The notes beneath the pieces are model-generated. The model had not been told where the DNA came from and searched no databases. It was given only the letters and a program-made list of their open reading frames with translations. Below, piece by piece: positions 1 to 9,000 of a stretch of DNA of 64,000 nt. The DNA lies in NCBI GenBank assembly GCA_014526335.1, contig JACTAT010000004.1, positions 158,992-222,991 on the forward strand, read 5' to 3'. The stretch's first letter is position 1. Every line of letters begins with the position of its first letter. Origin of the DNA: Chrysaora quinquecirrha. Taxonomy: Eukaryota > Cnidaria > Scyphozoa > Semaeostomeae > Pelagiidae. Position numbers and translations under genes: made by a program.

Positions 1-3000
1 GCTTGTGACAAGCCAACTGAATGGGAGAAAATGCTGTTTGGTCTTTGCTTTTTCCATGCAATCGTTCAAGAAAGGAGGAAATTCGGTCCTTTGGGATGGA
101 ATATACCATATGAATTCAATGAATCTGATCTGAGAATTAGCATGAGGCAGTTGCAGGTATTCTGAAATCAACTATTTATGTTAGCATTATTCTTAGTCAT
201 ATATTATATTTAAATTCTTTCCTTGAAATGTCAGAAATTACTTTTTAAGCCTAGTTCTCATATATCCTAACAATCATAAAAGTCGGGGATTTTTCCGATC
301 CCCGATTCTTACGATATATGAGAAAGTTTACAACAGAGGGAGCGCCAAGTTAGAATTTAAATGGACGCTGATCAGAGATTTCTGTTTCGATTCGGTTTGC
401 TGGCTCAGATTATACCGAAAAATAATATAACCTGTTCCCCTGAAGAGCCGATAGTTCACAGCTGCGCATTCTAAATTCCTTGAGAATGGCACCGAAATGA
501 GATTTGGTGCCAGAAGCATCGTGATATTTACGATCCTTTAGACATATGTGAAGTAGCCCATCGCATAGATCAGAATGATCTCGAGAATTGGGGACCGGGA
601 AAATCCTCTACTTTTTCGATTCTTGGGACATATGAGAGCTAGGCTTTACGCTACTGTCAATAAGGGACCGTGTCCATTGGTTGTCTAAAAAGTCTAATAT
701 TTTAGACGTTTTTTTCGTCTAATTAGACGATCAGCAAGTCTAATTAGACGCACGGCGAAATTCGAGCAGCATCTAAAATAATTAGACGCATTAAAGACCT
801 GTGAGAGTTAGACGAAATTAGACGCAGTTAGACGTTTTTAGACCATTGCGGTGAATACCCCCATTTATCAAAGAAGCAAACTTGCATACCTAAATCCCTG
901 CAGGGCACTTAGGGGTGTTTTATATGTCTGCTGTAACAAAAGATCTATTGTTCTTGCCACGTGTTGTCAATACAAAACAGGTTGAAATGGAGTTTCTGAA
1001 GTGTCAAATAATTTCTCCCAAAGGTAAACCCTTTGTGCTTGCGCTGGCTTCGTCTAATCTGGATGAAATGCGGCTAAACCCTGCAGTCTAACTTCGTCTA
1101 ATGCGCGTCTAATAATCGTCTAAATTATATGTCTATTGGTCTAATTAGACGAGGAGCTAAAATGATTAGACGAACGTCGAATTTTCGTGGTGTCTAATTG
1201 GCGTCTAAAAATTAGACACTCAATGGACACGGTCCCTAAATTACTGTTGATGTCAATTCTATCTATTTTCGTGTGCGAAGAAATCGTTTTAAGTGATGAT
1301 TACAAGTAAGACATTGAACGTTGCTTTTGCTTTGTGGCTTTATTCAATGTTTTTGTTAAAGTTGCAACAATCTTGCTATCAACAGGCACAAACTTCAAAT
1401 ATTGGCAAGCATCTTGTTTTAACTTTTTCGTTGGAGTATTTCAAAAACAATGTAAAGCCTTGAAATCGCTTAAGTCACTGGTTTACTCATCGGTGTGAGA
1501 ATCTTAAGACTCACTGAGAAAAATAATTCCAAATGAACAAAAAGCTGTCACTGAATCACTCTACTCTAACCATATAGTTTACATATTTGCTTTAAAAGGA
1601 CCCAACCTAATGGGATGATGATTTGATTTTATCCCTTAAAACAGCTAATGCCTTGATTCCTTCTTAGACTTTCTCCAAGTGGAACATACTATGCACCATG
1701 CAAAGGATCCTATGACAGTTATCTTGATTATATAAGAAGTTTACCATTAAACCCCCATCCTGAAGTGTTTGGTTTGCATGAAAACGCAGACATTACGAAA
1801 GACCAAAAAGAAACACAAGAGGTAAGAGTCAATTTTATCCCTTTGATTTTTATCCTATGTGTCCCATAAGGAAGCCTTATCGTGGCATCCGGGAACAAGA
1901 TCTTTAATGCATGGAATTCCATCTATTTGCTGTTGTGTTAGCATTTGCATTAACGTTGTATTCTTTGTCTTTGCTTCATAGCAACGTTTTCTTGCTAAGA
2001 ACACTAGGCTTGCATTCCAGCCTCCTCTTTCTTATCTTTTGACTGATTTTTTACAATTTTGTTTCCCTTAACATGAAAAAGTCTTTGAAATGCGTTTCCT
2101 TGAAATGGTTTCACGTTGCTTAATTTTGGTTTAGCTCAAGAAGTTTCTGAAATAGCAAAATTTGACCCAAATGAAGGCCTGATGTTTCTTATAAAGGTTG
2201 TTCATGTTAAGAAAGTGTATTTGACTGCATTCCCTGGCTTGGCTTTACCGCGTCAATTTGACCGCTGTGGAAAGCCCTCCGCGGATACCGTTCCTGGTCT
2301 TGTGGCAGATCTTTTGCCATACTTACGAAGCAACTTTGTATTTCGTTCTTTTCGTAATAGCTATTTGACTGTATTCTGCTGACGTTACCGTATTAATCTG
2401 ACAGCTGTGGAAAATCCTCCGCGGTGACCGTTGCTGACCTTGCGGTAGATATTTTAGCCATATTTACGAAGCAAATTTGTATCTTTGTTCTTTTCTTCAT
2501 AGCTATTTGACTGCATTCTCCTGACTTTACCGCGTCAATCTGACGGCGGTGGAAAATCCTCCGCGGACACCGTTGCTGATCTTGCGGCAGATATTCTAGC
2601 CAAGTTTCCTCCTCCATACGATTTGGAAATGGTGATTGAGAAATATCCAGTTCAATATACAGAATCAATGAATACAGTTTTACGACAAGAGCTCATTAGA
2701 TTCAATCGACTAACTGAAGTTGTTGCGTCTACATTGATTAATATTCAAAAAGCAATCAAGGTAATTATGTTTTTTTTTTATTTTGAAAAATCCATATTCT
2801 ATTTTTTGACTAAGGGATGGATGTGGGTGGTGCAAATATATGGAACCCATTCATTGTCCATGACTGAAGACAATAGCCTATGTCCATTTTGCCCAGACCT
2901 GTCTTGGGCTCTTTGTCTTTGAACGTCATAACCGTTGTTAACCACGCACATTATCAGATCCAAGTTCTTACATTACAACAAAGAATATTTTTGTTACACT

Positions 3001-6000
3001 ATAGAAAACATATTTCTGGACACTAATCTATATATTTTATTGTTGTTTCTTTATATCAATGGTTTATTGCGTATATTTATGTTTACTCTTTCAAATTTAT
3101 TTACGAATTCTTATCTCATCTTTCACAGGGACTTGTCGTAATGTCAAATGATTTAGAAGATGTTTTTAATAACATGTTAATTGGAAAAGTCCCTGCAGTT
3201 TGGGCTGCTAAATCATACCCTTCATTAAAACCTCTTGGAAGTTATATTTCAGATCTCATCGACAGGTACCATATTTTGATTACTATTTCTTTTCTACTTA
3301 CAGTGCCTGTCTTAATGACTTGTTGGAACACCCAAGATATTTTCAGATTTTTACTAGGCAGCACTTGCTGACTCGATCCCCCTTTCTCCGAATCAAAGTT
3401 GTTTGAATAATGTTGAAGAATGCTTATTTTTACCTGGAAACATTCTATCAATCAAGAAACAAACTTTATTTATAGAGGAAGAAGATGTTGTATGGAGTAG
3501 GAAATCAATCTGGCGTTCCAAGCATTTTGACAGGCATTGTAGGCCAAGTGAGACTGTAGATGGATTCCTTGTCGTTTCAGCACGATACAGAGCTACCCAA
3601 TAGAGACATATAATTCTCGGCTTTGACGTTTAGATTTGATTAAAATTGGACTTTTCGAGAACTGTTGTCAAGATTCTTATCATAGAATATGCTAAGTTTG
3701 GGTAGCCTTTTTCAATGATCAACTTACTACTTGATTAACTAACTTTGACCTACTAGCAAAGGAAACTAAACCAAACTAACCGACGTTTAAATTAGATGAC
3801 AAATTAGTTGATGAAGTAATTAAATATCTAACTGGTTAACTAACTACGTATCTATGGTCAATTACACTTCCTAATTAACAAACTAACCAACCAAGTAACT
3901 AACAAACTAACTTTCTAACTTGCTTACAAAACGACTCACTTTAACTATGCTAAACTATGTAAAGCTGAATAACATCCTTACTAACGATCGAACTATCGAA
4001 CTTACAAGCAACCTTGCTAATTTATGAAACATGAAACACATTTGAATCACTTTTACAGGTTAAAATTCTTTCAAAATTGGATCGACAATGGAACACCGAA
4101 TGTTTTCTGGCTGTCTGGTTTTTACTTTACACAGTCATTTTTAACAGGTGAATAACGCTTTGTTATTGTTGTGTATGAAATGCAAGCACAAGTGACATGT
4201 ACTTGGAATCTTATTGAAGCTTTTTAGACCGTCTCAATACTTCTCCAAACAATTATTGCCTGAGAGTTTTTATTTTTCATCTAATGAATAAGTCAACATA
4301 ATGGGATGATTAATGAGTTCTGACAATATACATTCATTTAGAAATTTCCCAGTTTTGAAATAGATCCGGTGTGTGATTATTTGATCCGGTATATAATTCC
4401 TTGCATTTTGGGACAAAATTCAATTTCTATAATGGTCATTAAAAACTGTGCCTACGCGCATTTTTATAAAGAACAGCTTTAGGAACCTACATGTAGAAGG
4501 TCGAAAATTTAAAGAATCTTTGAATCTTTGAATCTTTTATCGCCCGCTTTACTGTTCCCAGTAAGCACTATCTCCAAACCGGAGAATGCGAGGCTATTGT
4601 TTTTTTTTTTTTTTTTTTAACAATGATTCTTAGTCTACTTTTTGTTCTTTTTTCTTTTTCTTTATTTTTTCATATACTCTTTCGTCCTTTTTCAACATCG
4701 TCTTCTCTCTTTTGGATGTACTCTTTTATGAATGTCGTTATGTCTTTCAAATCATTGATATTTCCATTCTTAACCCAACCGCAGCTCGCTTCTCTCTTCA
4801 TTTTTTTCTTGATTTCTTTACAAACAGTAATGTGTTCTACTGTTTCCTTTTCACATTTACAATATATGCACTGTCTGTTTTTTCCTAAGTTATTACCAAT
4901 GTCCCACATTTCTAACCTTGTTCTCATCATATCGGCTACTTCCTTAATTCCTCTTTCCGATACATATTTCTTTCTTTCAAATTTATCACCTCTTTGATGC
5001 CTTAGTTTCTTTTGCTCATTCACTTTTCTATTAGACTCTTCACTTATTTTCTTCAATAATTTTTCTTTTATCATCTTTTTCCACTCAGATTTTTTTATTT
5101 TATTAGCTTTTTCAAGCTCTATTCCATTTTCTCTCGCCATTTCCTTTAACTCGTACATCCAACTTCCTTTATAGTCTTGTCTTTCCTGTTCCTTTATTAT
5201 TTGCTTAGCTAACCTATTTTCATCTGAATGTATAATATTTTGATACAACATCAATTTAGCATATAAAATTTTTTTCTTTATGGTCCATATACCAGTTTCT
5301 TTTAATATACCCCAGTACGGAGTTGTTTTGGGCATTCTCAATATGGCTTTCAAAGATGTCGCTTGTATCTTTTCCAGCTTTTCCCAGTCCTTTTCTCTCA
5401 TATTTGGCCAACATTCTAGATTATATATCATTGATGGAATCGCTGTCTTTTCATACATTAACAGTTGGGCTTCTGTGCTATATTTACCTAATTTATCTTC
5501 ATTTCCTATTCTCTTTATTTCTTTTACTATTCCTGTCATTTTCCCTTCTATCTCTTTCAGCTGTCGATCTAAATTTCCGTTTGCTGTTATCCAGTTTCCC
5601 AAATAATTATATTCACTTGCTTCTTTAACTTTTCCTTTGTTAGTTCGATACTTAGCTCTTCCTTTGTCCCTTTTCCTGTGTTTATTACCATATATTTACT
5701 CTTGTCTAAATTGAATGTGAACTTTTATCTTCTTCCATTTCTTTTAAGTTTTCACCAGCAATTTCTACCGTTCTTTTATTTCCAACCGCCATAATGTCAT
5801 CTACATACGCTAGGGCTCCTATATACAATTCAGGTGATATTACTGATGCCGGAAACTTCTTCATTTCGTTGACTTTCTCTGTGCTGCAGCAACATAATTT
5901 CGGTCCAAATACTGTTCCTTGCTTTACGATGTTCTTTACTTCAAACTCGTTTGTTACCCCATTTGGTGTTTCTACTTTAATATTCGCTATTTGATTCATC

Positions 6001-9000
6001 TTATAAATCATTTCTACTTCTCTTTCCCTTAGTCCTGCTTTCTTCATATCAACCAAACAATCTTCTAACCACAATTTATCAAAACATTTTTCTGCATCCG
6101 CAAATAATACATAAGTTTTTCTATTCAATCTTTTATTTAAGCTTATCATGGACAGCAAGGTAATCCAGTTGTCTTTTACCGATCTCCCCTTTTTCCCTCC
6201 ATTCTGATACTTGCTAGTTTTGATTGAGCTCTGTTCTTTTTCTGCAAGAACTTTTTCAAACAGCTTACTTATGACATTTGTCAAGAATATTCCTCTTCTG
6301 TTTTTCATTTCCAACTTTGAACCTTTATTTTTATAAATTGATTTAATCTTCATCTTTTGCCATTGCATGGGAATCGCTTGCTCGTTCAGTATACAATTAA
6401 ACATTTTTGTCAGAGATCGTATCATTACTTGTCCTCCTCTAATCAGCATTTCATTTCTCCACCCTTCTGCGTCTTCTGCCTTTTTCTTTTTCAACTTTTT
6501 TACCCCTTTTTCTACATCTTCCTCTGTTAATCTAATTGGGCTTTGATTTGTTGCTTTTCTCTGTATTTCTTTCAATTTCACCTTTACTTTTCCCTCCGCT
6601 CTTTTTTCCTTTCCCGTTTTACTTTCTTTTTTCTTAAATAAATCTTTATAAAATTCCTCATACACTTCAAGAATTTCTTCTCTTGTTTCTTTAATGTTTC
6701 CATTTTGATCTTTTATTACTGACCTACTCTCTTCTTTCTTTCCTTCTAGTTTCTTCTTGAATTCCCAAAAGGTTTCCTCTTTCATCCCACCCCCATTTCT
6801 TCTTAAATTCTCGACTGTTGCCTTAATTTTCTCAACATGTTTCCTTTGCGTTTCACTTGCTATGTGCTTTGTTATCAATTTTCTTCTTTTATTTATTAAC
6901 CTTTTATCTACTATATTTACCATTCTCTGCTTTTTAAGATTTCTTTTGATGCTTATTAGAGTCCTTGTAGATTTTCCATTCTTTTTTGCTGTTATTTTCA
7001 TCTCACTTTCAGTCTTCAAATTCTTTACCTTTTCCGTCCATTCATCGTATTTTTCTTGCAGGTTTCCTTTTTATCCCATATTTTGTCGACTCTTTCCTCT
7101 TCTAATCTCTTACCAAACTTCACATAACTCCTTTTTGTCATTACTTTTATCTTATTTCTGTTCCTCTTATGTTCTTCTCCAACTTGCCAGTTCATTCTAC
7201 ACATCATTGCATTATGATCACTATATATTGTTCTAATCTTTGAATTTTCTTTAATTACCCTGAATGGGGTGAATTCCTTTTTTTCATCAATTATCACTTC
7301 ACACAAACTTTCAATATTTTCTTTTTCTATCATCACGTAATCTAGTATAGATTTTTATTTTTTCCACTCTAGTCCATATTCCTGACTTTTATTCCAGCAA
7401 TTTACCAGTTCCATTCCACTTTGTTCCAGCCTTTCTAACATTATCTTTCCTCCTTTTGACACCTCTTCATTATTCCCTTTGATCTTATTTCCAACTTTGC
7501 AGTTAAAATCTCCCATTACAATTATCCTTTGGTTTTCTTTCTTCCCCTTTTCCACTTCTTCTTCTATTCTATCAAATATCTCTTTAATTTCATTTTTCTT
7601 TGCATTATCTCCCTTGGGAGCATAAATAATACCAATTCTGATTTTGTTCACTGTTCCAGTTGTAATCCACAAACTTTCCTCAATATCATTATCCCTTCTG
7701 ACTTCAACCGTTACATTTTCATATCTTTCCTTGACTGCAATCATTATACCTCCACCATCTTTTTCTCTATCATTTCTAAAGATTTTATATCCTTCCAGTT
7801 TACACATCTCATTTGTTTTTAGGTTTGTCTCTACCAATCCAATTATATCTGGTTTTGTTTCTTCCACTATATCTCTTAGACTTTCAATTTTTGATTTTAA
7901 TCCTCTTACATTCACCATATATATTAAAGTTTTCTGTAATTTTTTCTCTATTGTTTTCTTTCTTCTTGTTCTTTTGTTCTTATTTTGCGCTTTAGTATTA
8001 TTTTGTTTATTCTTTTTATTCAATCCTTTGTCATTTTTTTTCTTTTTATTCATTTTTAGTACAAATTTGTCTTTCTCTGTTACATTTTGTTTATTTTGTT
8101 GCTCTTTACATAAAGAACTTATATTATTCTAAAGATAAAATCGCTAAGGAACTTTTCATTTTTTTAATAGTTTTTTCACTGCAAACAGTCAAGAATACGG
8201 ATGCCTGTTCCACTTATTTGCAGTCAAACTCACATAAATTGCATGTATCAAATGTTGCTTTGAGTAGTTTCCAATTTTGCAGATATACAAATGTCTCTTT
8301 ATAATAGTCATGGCACTAAATATGCAGTTAAAATTAAGAAATTATTAAGGAACTTTCGGTACTACAATTTTAATCAAAACAGGTCAAAAAATAATGAACG
8401 TTTTGGACTAGACCCTGAGCTAGGTTCTTTATTAACTAAAACGCATGTACACGTGCACTGAGAAATACCCCATTATGTAATAGATCTGGTTGTTAGTATA
8501 TGATTCCTTGTATTTCTGGATAAAATTCAAGTCTCATTATGGCATTGAAAATTGTGCAAATCAAAAAAGGTATAATTGGCAAGCCCTAAGATGTGGCCAA
8601 ACTTGTGTATTGAAATTCCGTATAAGACAACAGATTATTTGTCATGCTTTCCAGGAGTGGCGCAAAATTTTGCAAGAAAGTTCAAAATTCCCATTGATCA
8701 CGTTGGATTTGAATTCAGAGTTATGGATGGTCAAAAAGACACAGCAGACAAGCCTGATAATGGAGCCTATGTCAGGGTAAGGGTCGACTTCCCTTAATTA
8801 TCAAGAAACCTGTTAACACATAACTAAACCTGGGATAAAAGAATAGTAAAAATTTTTATGGCTCAGCAATGAGGCTATAAGCAGTACACAACAATGAATA
8901 TGCTTTTGTGCTCTAAAGGGTTTGAAGCCGAAAATATTCTTGTACCTCTACGTGACAAAAAATTTTGCGCAGGCTGTTGTTTCAATTTTAAACTTCTTTG

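Larger units (their letters stand above)
4455..8457 (+). mobile_element. MITE family A, copy 1, split by a LINE
   Basis: The left part 4455-4516 (CGCGCATTTTTATAAAG..., AGGAACCTACATGTAGAAGG) and the right part from 8111 (AAAGAACTTATATTATTC ... AACGCATG) join into one copy of the roughly 400-bp family A found intact at 19175, 26347, 27234 and 52022. It is flanked by TA (4453-4454, 8458-8459), as in Tc1/mariner-type insertions. The centre is a later LINE insertion. Confidence 0.85.

Noticed and set aside
3714..4020. AACTAAC tract considered as a CRISPR-like or telomeric array
   Set aside because: Units are irregular in length and spacing with no spacers; telomere-like order is absent. Treated as low complexity.
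4623..8132. Several + strand open frames rich in Phe/Leu/Ser
   Set aside because: They are antisense shadows of the LINE ORF on the - strand, whose endonuclease and reverse transcriptase motifs are unmistakable.
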